Shown one piece after another: positions 1-7,940 of a stretch of DNA of 10,938 nt. This stretch comes from Candidatus Colicola coprequi. GTDB taxonomy: Bacteria > Bacteroidota > Bacteroidia > Bacteroidales > Paludibacteraceae. Numbering within the stretch: the first letter of the stretch is position 1; each line of letters begins with the position of its first letter. Location: contig JAGHSR010000008.1 in NCBI GenBank assembly GCA_018065765.1, forward strand, positions 1-10,938, in the 5' to 3' direction. Made by a program: the position numbers and the translations under genes. The notes below the pieces were generated by a model, which did not search any database, was not told the DNA's origin, and saw only the letters and a list, made by a program, of their open reading frames with translations.

Positions 1-31
1 GCCATAATCTCGTGTTTTGTCAAGAACGGCG

Positions 32-62
32 CAAAGGTACTACAAATATTTGATTTATGCAA
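32..62 (-). promoter_or_regulatory. Leftward Bacteroidetes-type promoter for a gene outside the window
   Basis: On the minus strand a perfect -7 box TACCTTTG (39-32) lies 20 bp downstream of a TTG -33 element (62-60). This matches the known Bacteroidetes pattern TTTG/TTG-N19-21-TAnnTTTG. Transcription would begin near base 25 and run off the left edge. A minus-strand ATG at 5-3 could be the start codon of that gene, giving a leader of about 20 nt, but only five bases of it are visible. The -33 element falls inside codons 2 and 3 of the divergent DUF2461 gene. Confidence 0.6.
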
Positions 63-758
63 GACATTTTAGATTTTCTTAATCAATTGGCGTGCAATAA
101 CACGCGCGAATGGTTTACTGCAAACAAGGAATGGTATAGACGTTGCCATACGCGTTTTGAAAAGTTGTCCGAGGAATATATTGCTCGTTTGAGTGAGTTA
201 GAACCGGAACTTAGCGGCTTGACGCCCAAGGACTGTATATGGCGTATTTATCGGGATGTGCGTTTCTCTGCAGATAAGCGTCCTTATAAGGAGTGGTTTG
301 GAGTTTTTCCTGCCGCAAAAGGAGGAAAAAAATCTCAGCATGCCGGTTATTATCTTCATTTGCAGCCCGGACATTGTCTGTTTGCTGCGGGTATATGGTG
401 TCCGGCTCCGGAACTGTTGAAGGTGCTTCGTAAGGAGATTGTGGCTAATTATGACGAGGTGGAGGATTTGATGGGAAGAGCGGAGTTTAAGAGATACTTT
501 GTGGATTTTGACACGGATTGGATGTTGAAGAAGACTCCCAAGGACTTTAGTTTGGATGGAATAGACTCACCCCATCGTGAGCGTGTAGAGGAATGGATTA
601 AACGGAAGATGTTCACAATTTCTACATTCATACGAGATGAAGATGTATGTTCGCCGAATTTTATGGACCAATTGATGGACATAGCCAAAGCAGCCAAGCC
701 TATGAACGATTTTCTCAATTACACGTTTGAGGAGTACGGAGAGTTCCCACAACGGTGA
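57..758 (+). CDS. DUF2461 family protein (TIGR02453-like)
   Basis: This 233-aa protein has the features I associate with the DUF2461/TIGR02453 family, a conserved group of unknown function common in Bacteroidetes. The N-terminus has the family layout FLNQLACNNTREWFTANK (residues 7-24). A central stretch reads KDCIWRIYRDVRFSADKRPYK (roughly 58-78), and is followed by the G-x-YLHLQPG segment near 97-105. The length is usual for the family. There is no signal peptide or membrane segment, so it is probably cytoplasmic. The first ATG is used; it has no clear ribosome-binding site, which is normal in this phylum. The gene is the only rightward one here, transcribed divergently from an off-window gene and convergently with the sulfatase-fold gene. 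I saw no clear promoter of its own. No enzymatic activity can be inferred. Confidence 0.85.
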   Translation: MQDILDFLNQLACNNTREWFTANKEWYRRCHTRFEKLSEEYIARLSELEPELSGLTPKDCIWRIYRDVRFSADKRPYKEWFGVFPAAKGGKKSQHAGYYLHLQPGHCLFAAGIWCPAPELLKVLRKEIVANYDEVEDLMGRAEFKRYFVDFDTDWMLKKTPKDFSLDGIDSPHRERVEEWIKRKMFTISTFIRDEDVCSPNFMDQLMDIAKAAKPMNDFLNYTFEEYGEFPQR

Positions 759-764
759 AGATAG

Positions 765-835
765 CTTGCATGGAAAAGCGTTGTCCATGAAAAATTTATG
801 GATATTCCTATTAGGATCAGGTCATACCATGCAAG
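765..835. terminator. Nested inverted repeats between convergent genes, possible bidirectional terminator
   Basis: The 78-bp gap between two convergent stop codons holds a perfect 9-bp inverted repeat, CTTGCATGG (765-773) and CCATGCAAG (827-835). It encloses two smaller ones, TCCAT/ATGGA (784-788, 798-802) and TCCTA-T-TAGGA (about 806-816). Together they could fold into a three-way structure. No T-tract follows either outer arm, so it is not a textbook intrinsic terminator. The role as a terminator is inferred from position only. Confidence 0.35.
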
Positions 836-836
836 G

Positions 837-2696
837 TCAAAGGCTATCAATAGACTGCATGATAGATTGCATCATGGCGCGCGCAAGGGTGTCTATGCTT
901 TGATTGGAGGAATGAATGAGAGGCAGATTGGATTTGGCATCGATGACGATGGTGTCGGGTGCAGTGTGCTGTGATGTGGTTTCGCATTCGGGAGCGTAGA
1001 TGAGTCCAAAACCATCGTTGAAACTATAGAAAGCAAATTCGGGACAGGAATCGGAAAGAATATTTTTGCCAAATTGATAAGAGGAATAATCCAATCCCAT
1101 ATAGGCAAGCAGTGTTGGTGCGAGATCGATTTGCGAACAAAGTGTATGAACTTGTTGCGGTTTGGAGATAGCTCCACCTGCTATCACCATCGGAATACGA
1201 TATCGTTCCGGCTGGAAATTTTGCAAACCATCCGGATACGGGTATCCATGGTCTGCCACCAGAACCAACAGTGTATTATTCCACTCCGAACGTACAGATA
1301 GTTTCTCAACAAAAGCCCCTAAACAACTATCTGTATAGGCAATGGAATTGAGGTAGGGATGATCTAAATGATGATAGGGTACATCAAAGGGTTCGTGACT
1401 TGACAGCGACAAGATGACGTCGAAACTTTTGTTCCCCGCTATCAGGCTGTTTTGTGCAATTTCATTGGAAGCAAACGGGAGAAGAATATGGTCGGGAACG
1501 CCCCATTTACTGAGTCGGTCTGACAGCGGAAAATCTTTGTCGCAATAACGCTGAATAAATCCTCCAGCTACAAGATAAGAGCGCATATTGGTAAAATCCT
1601 CGTCTCCTCCATAGAAAAAACGTGTTTTGTATCCGGAAGCACTCAGACTCAAACCCAGATTGGGCAAGTGAGCGGACTTGGCGGGAGCAGTCATCAGCGA
1701 TGAAGTGGGTTGTCCGGGAAAACCGCTGAGCGTTGCTACTACTCCCCTGTCGGTTCGATAGGATGAGGCGTACGCATTGGCAAAGAAAATACCTTGTTCA
1801 GCCAATTGTTGCACATGCGGCATGGCATCCCAAGCATTGAGAGAGAAACCCTCCAGGATGATAAGGATGACGTGGTCGGCATTGGATATCTGCGGATGGG
1901 TGGTCGAAGTTGGGTCAAAGGAGTAGAGTGGGCGGATGGCTGCAGAGGCATCTTCCGCTGTCATGTAGGTGTATTTGCGTGTGTCAAACGTTTGCTCACT
2001 CAGGGATTCAACGATATTGAACAAAGGATTGATGGCTGCTTGATTGAGCATTGTGTTGTCGGAAAAATACACTCGTCCCGTATTCATGGTACTGACCGTG
2101 ACACTGCCTCGAGCGGGAAGAAAAAGTAAGCAAGTTACGAGGAGAAGCGGGAGCGTGTGTAGAACTTTTTGGGTAATGCTCTTAGAGATTTCTTTCTGTA
2201 GAGAAAGCCTGTCGGATGTTGAGAAAATGATTTTTCGATAGGTCCATAGCGCGACAACAAATAGGATAACAAACGCAATCAATGCCAATATCCAAACCCA
2301 CCATTCGGCACAGGCTAATGCCTCGCGCGGTGAGGACAGGTAAACAAAAATGGATTTGTCTAAGTGGTATCCCCATGCAGGGAAACAGCCATTATCCCCC
2401 AATAAGGTCCAAAGTCCTATAAAAAGGCAAATACTTGTCAGTATGTCACTGAGAATCTGAGTGATACGTGGTTTAACCCACACACTTATGCACAAGATAA
2501 GCCCCATCACCATGGCAATGTATGCAGCCACGCTGAGGTCCAATGGCAGTCCGTGTCCTATCACGCGAAACCAGTCGCAAAAGGAAATATCCCCCATTAG
2601 TCGGTGCTGCCAAATCAGGAAAATGGGTTTTTGTACAGCAAAGAAAAGCACCCAAAATAGATAATATTTGGCTAAAATGACAAATCGTTCTTTCAT
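837..2696 (-). CDS. LtaS/MdoB-like membrane sulfatase-fold phosphotransferase or sulfatase
   Basis: This 619-aa protein has about five hydrophobic segments in the first ~200 residues (near 8-28, 50-74, 84-100, 132-152 and 180-195) and then a large extracytoplasmic alkaline-phosphatase-superfamily domain. The metal and nucleophile positions known from lipoteichoic acid synthase are all visible: Glu282 in ILEGFS, candidate nucleophile Thr315 in SSYRTDRG, His434 in LSSHEPF, and Asp482-His483 in VADHGYP. Members of this superfamily transfer phosphoglycerol or phosphoethanolamine groups from lipids, or hydrolyse sulfate or phosphate esters. Bacteroidetes lack Gram-positive lipoteichoic acid, so the substrate here is unknown. 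Modification of a periplasmic glycan or lipid is a reasonable inference. The gene starts 17 bp after the upstream outer-membrane protein gene and is the last of the leftward cluster. Confidence 0.85.
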   Translation of the reverse strand: MKERFVILAKYYLFWVLFFAVQKPIFLIWQHRLMGDISFCDWFRVIGHGLPLDLSVAAYIAMVMGLILCISVWVKPRITQILSDILTSICLFIGLWTLLGDNGCFPAWGYHLDKSIFVYLSSPREALACAEWWVWILALIAFVILFVVALWTYRKIIFSTSDRLSLQKEISKSITQKVLHTLPLLLVTCLLFLPARGSVTVSTMNTGRVYFSDNTMLNQAAINPLFNIVESLSEQTFDTRKYTYMTAEDASAAIRPLYSFDPTSTTHPQISNADHVILIILEGFSLNAWDAMPHVQQLAEQGIFFANAYASSYRTDRGVVATLSGFPGQPTSSLMTAPAKSAHLPNLGLSLSASGYKTRFFYGGDEDFTNMRSYLVAGGFIQRYCDKDFPLSDRLSKWGVPDHILLPFASNEIAQNSLIAGNKSFDVILSLSSHEPFDVPYHHLDHPYLNSIAYTDSCLGAFVEKLSVRSEWNNTLLVLVADHGYPYPDGLQNFQPERYRIPMVIAGGAISKPQQVHTLCSQIDLAPTLLAYMGLDYSSYQFGKNILSDSCPEFAFYSFNDGFGLIYAPECETTSQHTAPDTIVIDAKSNLPLIHSSNQSIDTLARAMMQSIMQSIDSL

Positions 2697-2713
2697 TCTC
2701 TATGTCCAGTCTA

Positions 2714-5158
2714 TTATTGGTTAATATCAATCGTCAACGTGGCGAGTAAGCCTACGGGAATATCCATGATGATGGAAGCTCGAGTAGCCTCAGGAATATC
2801 TTGCACAAAAGACATCTCAGCCAAATCGTGACAGAAATCCCACACGTTATAGCCTTCAATATTCAAGGTCATGGGGACGTTATTTACTTTCCAATGTCCC
2901 TGCAAATGAACATCTATATTGTACTTGGCACAGTGTCTTTTCCCGAAATGATTATCCGTAGGGTTAGTGCCACGAGATTGTTCGGGGAGAATGGCTACCT
3001 GTTGGTTATCATGGAAATAGATGTATGATGTGAAAGGTTTTCCATCCGTCCATTTGAGTGTGGCGCCTATTTGCACCCATTTGCAGATATTATACCCTAC
3101 ATAGATTCGGCACACATATCCTTTGTCTAAATCATATCTGCCCACACCCGGTGCCGGTGCACCTTGATTTTGTACCACGTTTTGCGTATTGGGATTGGCG
3201 GTTGTTTCCGAAAGTACGCCCAAGGAATTGCTATTGGCTCCATTGCCTAAACCACAGTATCCGGCAGCTTGCATAGATTGCCATCCCAAACTGAAGGTCA
3301 CTTTTTGGCCGGTATAGGTGTAGCGTGTCAATTGGCTGAAATAGTAAGGAGATGATTTGATAAATCCCATCGTATTGCCGGAGAACGCAGGGGCACTCCC
3401 CACTTCGTAAAGTTTTTCCCCAGGCTTGTGGTAATAGACGTTGATTCCATCCTTAGACTGATAGAACCCGTATTCATCCAAAGGTCGCGCATAATAGGTA
3501 TGCCATGCGTTAAAGAATTTTTTGTAACTCTGTTGCAAGACTATTTCGTGGCGTCCAAACCGGAAGCAAATGGGCAAGTCGAACTCTATGTAGGATGTTT
3601 GTGGAAGTCCTTTTTTGTAGTTGTGGTATTTGCCTCCGGAGGTGGCCAAAAGGGTGTTGGATTCGTCTAAATAAATCTCGGCATTCATGTATTCGTTGGA
3701 CATGAAGCGCAAGTACTCAAGGGTATAGGGCATGCGCTCATAGGCTAAGGTCATACCCATCTCAAACCATTTGCAAGGATGGATATCCAGATTAAATCCG
3801 GCTTGCAGATTGGGGCTGACTTTGCTTTTTCCGGCAAGCAGAATAGCATCCAAGGTGAAGTCTAAATGGGCGTTGATATCCAACTGCCTGCACACCGGAT
3901 AATGTGCACTCACCCCGATGGTGTTTTCCAATAAGCCGCCGGTAAAAGCATGACTGTTCCACTCGTAGCGATATAGTGCGGTAGGTGTAGCTGCAATAGG
4001 CGACTGCAGATAGACACGGTTGGACCACGAAGTTTGTTCCGGGACAAAATGAATGAGCGAGTTGAAGGCATCAACATGCACTTTGAGCCAGGGCAAGACG
4101 GGTTGCTCATAGTTGACAGCCCAACTGAGTTCATGGGTTTTGCCATCTGCAACCCACGGAGCAAAACTCTCACCGTCTTGGTCAATGATGTTCTTGCTAA
4201 AACTCAAATCGTTGTGATGGACCACATTGGTTGCCCAACTCAGACCGGTGGTTACATAATCACTCTTGGCATACAGGGAAGCGCTATAGTTTTTCAAGTT
4301 GTACACTTCGCCATAGTTAAATAAATACTCGCTTCCTCCATCGTCTCTCCCTGAGAAATTGAGACGATAGTTGAGATTGCAGTTTTTAGATGGTAAATGA
4401 CAAATAGTGCCGTCTGCCTGTACCTTGTAGTACGATGCAGTATAGAATGGGTCATCCGTGATCAATGCGCATTGATCTTCTCGTGTGATAAGCCGTTGAC
4501 CATAACTGGCATATATATGTTGGCGATAGGCATTGCCCCGCTTATCATGCAGCGTGTAAGCAGCATCCAATTTACCTGCTCCTTTCAGATGACGACGAGC
4601 AGACACATGTTTGTACGTGTCAGCACTTTGCATGGGTGACCGATGTGCGATGTTGAAAATCCATTCTGTTCCCGGCATGGGTTCGCCATTCCCTAATTGA
4701 CCAAAATTGTAGGACGCTTGCACATAATCGCTTGCCAATGGATCTTGCGTAAAATACAATTGTGAAGTGTGCGTATTGGTCAACAGATTGTGCCGCTGCA
4801 TATTAGGTACATATACTGTGCTACCCGGCTGAAATCGATCATCCACACGAAAACCGTCTATATAAAAGCGATTGGCTGTATAAGGTAATCCCTCAATTGC
4901 AAAAGTTAGTCGTTCCGGTTCGGACCATTGACCATACGAAGATGTTTCTACGATACTATGGTCGTTGAGTGCTTCGAGGTAATAAATCAAATCGCTTTTG
5001 TGATACCATTTGCGAAAAAATTCTGCGGGCACACTATCCATGCCTGTGCGTGCTGTGTGTTCTACATCCAAAGGCTCAGCGGACACCATGGTCGGTGATA
5101 GACTGCATAAGAGGAGTAAACACAAACAGATGAACGATGTATGATGTGTGGTTTTCAT
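2714..5158 (-). CDS. TonB-dependent-receptor-like outer-membrane protein
   Basis: This 814-aa protein has a signal peptide (hydrophobic core about 9-20, likely cleavage after VSA near residue 27). A soluble N-terminal part of about 130 residues follows, then a long region rich in alternating aromatic/polar strands typical of an outer-membrane beta-barrel. The segment around 84-107, with RFYIDGFRVDD, resembles plug-domain strands of TonB-dependent receptors. I see no carboxypeptidase-regulatory-like domain, no obvious TonB box and no SusD partner, so it is not a standard SusC. The C-terminus (GLLATLTIDINQ) ends in an amphipathic strand, though not with the usual terminal aromatic residue. Its start overlaps the stop of the 295-aa barrel gene as ATGA, which indicates translational coupling. 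Substrate unknown. It could instead be a large barrel that works without TonB. Confidence 0.65.
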   Translation of the reverse strand: MKTTHHTSFICLCLLLLCSLSPTMVSAEPLDVEHTARTGMDSVPAEFFRKWYHKSDLIYYLEALNDHSIVETSSYGQWSEPERLTFAIEGLPYTANRFYIDGFRVDDRFQPGSTVYVPNMQRHNLLTNTHTSQLYFTQDPLASDYVQASYNFGQLGNGEPMPGTEWIFNIAHRSPMQSADTYKHVSARRHLKGAGKLDAAYTLHDKRGNAYRQHIYASYGQRLITREDQCALITDDPFYTASYYKVQADGTICHLPSKNCNLNYRLNFSGRDDGGSEYLFNYGEVYNLKNYSASLYAKSDYVTTGLSWATNVVHHNDLSFSKNIIDQDGESFAPWVADGKTHELSWAVNYEQPVLPWLKVHVDAFNSLIHFVPEQTSWSNRVYLQSPIAATPTALYRYEWNSHAFTGGLLENTIGVSAHYPVCRQLDINAHLDFTLDAILLAGKSKVSPNLQAGFNLDIHPCKWFEMGMTLAYERMPYTLEYLRFMSNEYMNAEIYLDESNTLLATSGGKYHNYKKGLPQTSYIEFDLPICFRFGRHEIVLQQSYKKFFNAWHTYYARPLDEYGFYQSKDGINVYYHKPGEKLYEVGSAPAFSGNTMGFIKSSPYYFSQLTRYTYTGQKVTFSLGWQSMQAAGYCGLGNGANSNSLGVLSETTANPNTQNVVQNQGAPAPGVGRYDLDKGYVCRIYVGYNICKWVQIGATLKWTDGKPFTSYIYFHDNQQVAILPEQSRGTNPTDNHFGKRHCAKYNIDVHLQGHWKVNNVPMTLNIEGYNVWDFCHDLAEMSFVQDIPEATRASIIMDIPVGLLATLTIDINQ

Positions 5159-6042
5159 TTCTTGAGGATATCAATTGAGTAGGATAGACCGATACGGAGT
5201 TGGTGGAAGGGATAATCGTGAACGCCGTACTGATACTGCACATAGGGCTCAAAACCGCGGATGTGTCCTGCTAATTTGGCTCGTATGACCATAGGTTGGT
5301 CGCCATAATCTTCCCATCCTACATAGCCTTCCCAACCGGCGCGCAGCGAAACATATTGATGCTGAATGAGCAATTGCAAACCATACATAACCGCATCGTT
5401 TTGTCGTCCGTTGTCGGTTTGCCAGCAGAGAAATCCGGCACTGCCACTCAGCCGCAATTCGAATGGTAGATGTTCGTTTGGCAATCCAGTTACCCCCTCA
5501 CGACCGACATAGATGGATTTGCCCAGAGATACATCGAAGAAATAACCGGGATTATCGTAATAACGAGCTTTGTCAAACCCTCCTCCGCTGGCGGACTTGA
5601 TAGCGGCGCGAATAGCTATGTCGGGGCGAAAACGCCGCTGCGTCAGTACATGAATATCGGTGGAAACATACACATCTCCTGCTTCGTGTCCGCGTGTGAG
5701 GGTACTGTCAGCAATACGGCACATACTTCGGCGCTCATCGCTTAGACTGTACCATTCCATGATGGGCATCCATAGTGTGAGATTGACACGTGGGGTGAAG
5801 AGGGGTACGTAGATGCGAGCGAAGACATCGGCAGTCCGGTCTCCATAGTTCCCCCAATACCCATCGCCTGCCAGTTCAAGGTGCAATTGACTCTTTGTTC
5901 GTCCGTCCAACATCTCCGGAACGGGTAGGGCGTTAGGACCAAAATATAAGGGAGCAATGCCGGTTGGGTTGCCACTCAAAACGGGTGACTGAATGGGCAC
6001 CATAGCAAAAACAACATTGGCGATACTGAGCAGTATCGCCAT
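5155..6042 (-). CDS. Hypothetical exported protein, probable small outer-membrane beta-barrel
   Basis: I do not recognise a named family. From the ATG at 6042 the product is 295 aa. It begins with a hydrophobic stretch ending in NVVFA (residues 1-13), as in a signal peptide. The rest is rich in alternating, aromatic-ending strands, for example 54-62, 74-92, 124-150, 166-180, 216-240 and 265-290, and ends in IGLSYSIDILKK, so a barrel of 10-12 strands is likely. The frame stays open upstream into dnaJ. A TTG at 6075, overlapping the dnaJ stop, would add DKSFTYRTLL and give a more normal basic signal-peptide start, so the true start may be there. The gene follows dnaJ by 25 bp and overlaps the next gene by 4 bp. 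Function unknown; it may act with the adjacent 814-aa outer-membrane protein. Confidence 0.7.
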   Translation of the reverse strand: MAILLSIANVVFAMVPIQSPVLSGNPTGIAPLYFGPNALPVPEMLDGRTKSQLHLELAGDGYWGNYGDRTADVFARIYVPLFTPRVNLTLWMPIMEWYSLSDERRSMCRIADSTLTRGHEAGDVYVSTDIHVLTQRRFRPDIAIRAAIKSASGGGFDKARYYDNPGYFFDVSLGKSIYVGREGVTGLPNEHLPFELRLSGSAGFLCWQTDNGRQNDAVMYGLQLLIQHQYVSLRAGWEGYVGWEDYGDQPMVIRAKLAGHIRGFEPYVQYQYGVHDYPFHQLRIGLSYSIDILKK

Positions 6043-6067
6043 GAGTAGTGTTCGATATGTAAAGGAC

Positions 6068-7243
6068 TTATCCAAACAGGTTCTTAAAGAAATTTTTCTT
6101 GTCCGATGTTCCGGGACGGATATTGTCGGAGTCTTGCAGCTGCTCAATGAGTGCTTTTTCTTCTCGATTGAGCCGTTCCGGAATATAGACTCCCACATTG
6201 ATGAGCAAATCGCCCGTGCCATATTGACGTGCGTATTGGTCAATGATAGGTAGTCCTTTGCCTCGCATGCGCAGCACTTTGCCGGGTTGCGTGCCCGGAG
6301 AAATAGTGATCTTGGCTTCTCCGTTGAGTGTAGGAATCTTGACTTGTCCGCCTAAAATAGCAGTAGGCAAGTCCAAAAGCAGGTTGTACACCAAGTCGTT
6401 GCCTTCGCGGATAAGGTCTTTGTGCTCACTCTCTTCCACGAGAACGATCAAGTCCCCGGGTATTCCTCCGCGAGGAGCAGCATTGCCCTTTCCCTGAATA
6501 GGAATCTGCATACCACCACTCACACCGGCAGGAATCTTGATGGAGATAATCTCCTCATCGCGTATCACACCTTCACCACTGCATTTGGTGCATTTGTTAC
6601 GGATGATCTTGCCTTCGCCGTGACAGGTGGGACATTCCTCTTGCACTTGCATCATACCGAATATACCGCGTTGCGCGCGCACGATACGCCCTGTGCCATG
6701 ACAGGTCGGGCACTGATCCACTGCTCCATCGTTAGAACCGGAACCGTGGCAGGATGGGCATTCAACGAGTTTGCGAACCTTGATTTTCTTTTCGACACCG
6801 GTGGCAATCTCTTCTAACGAAAGCACTACCTTAACCCGTAGATCCGTACCGCGTCGAACACGCTGTCCACCTCGTCCACCGCCAAAGAAGGACGAAAAGC
6901 CTCCGCCCATTCCTCCCATACCCCAACTCTCAAACAGGTCACCAAAGTGTGAGAAGATATCGTTCATGTCGGTAAATCCGCCACTGAATCCACCGGCACC
7001 TCCCATGCCTGCATGACCAAACTGATCGTAACGCTGGCGTTTTTGGGGGTCGCTGAGAACTTCATAAGCTTCGGCAGCTTCCTTAAAATGTTCCTCAGCC
7101 GCTTTCTTGTCGGCTTCAGAGTCGTTGACATGTTTGTCAGGGTGATACTTAATAGCCAACTTACGGTAAGCTGACTTAATTTCTTGGTCGGAAGCGGTCT
7201 TGCTGACCCCTAACACCTCATAATAGTCTCTTTTCTCAGCCAT
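6068..7243 (-). CDS. dnaJ: Chaperone protein DnaJ (Hsp40)
   Basis: This 391-aa type I J-protein is complete. The J domain (about 5-73) carries the HPD motif at 34-36 that stimulates DnaK ATPase. A Gly/Phe-rich linker spans about 75-127. Four zinc-finger repeats bind two zinc ions: CPSCHGSG (162-169), CPTCHGTG (178-185), CPTCHGEG (204-211) and CTKCSGEG (218-225). Client-binding C-terminal domains follow (about 228-358). Length and domain order are normal. It works in the cytoplasm with DnaK and the nucleotide exchange factor GrpE, which is encoded just upstream. The ATG at 7243 gives the standard N-terminus (KRDYYEVLGV). I saw no separate promoter in the 134-bp gap to grpE, which is mostly heptamer repeat, so it is probably co-transcribed with grpE. 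Confidence 0.98.
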   Translation of the reverse strand: MAEKRDYYEVLGVSKTASDQEIKSAYRKLAIKYHPDKHVNDSEADKKAAEEHFKEAAEAYEVLSDPQKRQRYDQFGHAGMGGAGGFSGGFTDMNDIFSHFGDLFESWGMGGMGGGFSSFFGGGRGGQRVRRGTDLRVKVVLSLEEIATGVEKKIKVRKLVECPSCHGSGSNDGAVDQCPTCHGTGRIVRAQRGIFGMMQVQEECPTCHGEGKIIRNKCTKCSGEGVIRDEEIISIKIPAGVSGGMQIPIQGKGNAAPRGGIPGDLIVLVEESEHKDLIREGNDLVYNLLLDLPTAILGGQVKIPTLNGEAKITISPGTQPGKVLRMRGKGLPIIDQYARQYGTGDLLINVGVYIPERLNREEKALIEQLQDSDNIRPGTSDKKNFFKNLFG

Positions 7244-7274
7244 CTCTTTAATCTTTAAACTCTAATTTCTACTC

Positions 7275-7365
7275 TGCATTTTGCATTCCGCATTCTGCAT
7301 TTTGCATTCTGCATTTTGCATTTTGCATTTTGCATTCTGCATTTTGCATTTTGCATTCTGCATTT
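7275..7365. repeat. Array of 13 TGCATTY heptamers between grpE and dnaJ
   Basis: Thirteen units sit in perfect 7-bp register, beginning at 7275, 7282, 7289 and so on to 7359. Each is TGCATTT or TGCATTC, with one CGCATTC at 7289. There are no spacers. The array fills most of the 134-bp gap between grpE and dnaJ. The same core heptamer recurs inside the ABC transporter gene at 9885-9933. Copy number could vary by replication slippage. A role in spacing or mRNA processing between the two chaperone genes is possible but not shown. Confidence 0.95.
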
Positions 7366-7377
7366 AGTGGGGGCTTT

Positions 7378-7914
7378 CTACTCTCCCACTACCACTTTGG
7401 CAAAACGTATCACTTTCTGCCCCAGCAAATAGCCTTTTTGGGTACAATCAATCACTTTGCCTTTTTTGTCTTCTCCTGCTGCCAAGGTGGTGATGGCTTC
7501 ATGCAAGTCGGTATTGAAATCAGCATCTTGCGTAGCTATGGAAGTAACGTGGTGCTGCTCAAGGAAAGAGATAAACTTCTGCTGAATGAGTTCAACCCCT
7601 TCGCGCAACGTGGCCAAATCCTCGCTGTTGTGCGTGGCTTGTACAGCGCGCTCAAAATCATCTATCAGAGGAAGCATATCTCGGAAGATTTGTTCGCCTG
7701 CGGACTCCATTAAATCAAGTTTTTCTTTGTTGGTGCGACGACGGAAATTATCAAACTCAGCCATTTGGCGAAGCTTGAGGTCTTCTAATTCTTGCACTTT
7801 CTCTTTCTCCGCGTTCAGGAGTTGCTCAAGTTCAGCAACGTGTTCTTGTAGTTGCACCGTCTCAATGGTTGACTGAGACTCGATAGGATGTTTGTTTTTA
7901 TCTTTTTTAGCCAT
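7378..7914 (-). CDS. grpE: GrpE, nucleotide exchange factor of DnaK
   Basis: This 178-aa protein is of normal GrpE length. It has a polar start, then a long charged helix predicted as a dimerising coiled coil (about 17-70, with AEFDNFRRRTNKEK at 52-65), a helical stretch containing LPLIDDFERA (81-90), and the C-terminal beta domain. That domain ends with the GrpE family signature around 158-178 (QKGYLLGQKVIRFAKVVVGE), which contacts DnaK. GrpE releases ADP from DnaK so that client protein can be freed; it acts in the cytoplasm. It is the first gene of a leftward chaperone operon with dnaJ. Upstream lies an unusual promoter-like region with tandem TGGCA-N6-TTGC elements. dnaK is not in this window. 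Confidence 0.97.
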   Translation of the reverse strand: MAKKDKNKHPIESQSTIETVQLQEHVAELEQLLNAEKEKVQELEDLKLRQMAEFDNFRRRTNKEKLDLMESAGEQIFRDMLPLIDDFERAVQATHNSEDLATLREGVELIQQKFISFLEQHHVTSIATQDADFNTDLHEAITTLAAGEDKKGKVIDCTQKGYLLGQKVIRFAKVVVGE

Positions 7915-7940
7915 AGGTCAAATGAAATTTTCAGGAAAAG

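Noticed and set aside
765..835. tRNA gene, given the 71-bp length and nested arms
   Set aside because: There is no T-loop GTTCRA sequence, no anticodon arm of correct size and no 7-bp acceptor geometry.
6043..6243. Long N-terminal extension of the 295-aa barrel protein to 6243
   Set aside because: It overlaps dnaJ by about 175 bp and puts about 67 residues before the signal peptide. Only the short TTG alternative at 6075 is credible.
6422..6817. Rightward open frame of 131 aa
   Set aside because: It lies wholly antisense to the zinc-finger and C-terminal coding region of dnaJ, whose reading is certain.
7275..7365. CRISPR array
   Set aside because: The units are 7 bp and contiguous with no spacers, and no cas gene is present. 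The same reasoning excludes the arrays at 9885-9933 and 10691-10890.
7330..7713. Rightward open frame of 127 aa beginning MHSAFCILHSAF
   Set aside because: Its start is translated heptamer repeat and the rest is antisense to grpE; it has no protein-like features.
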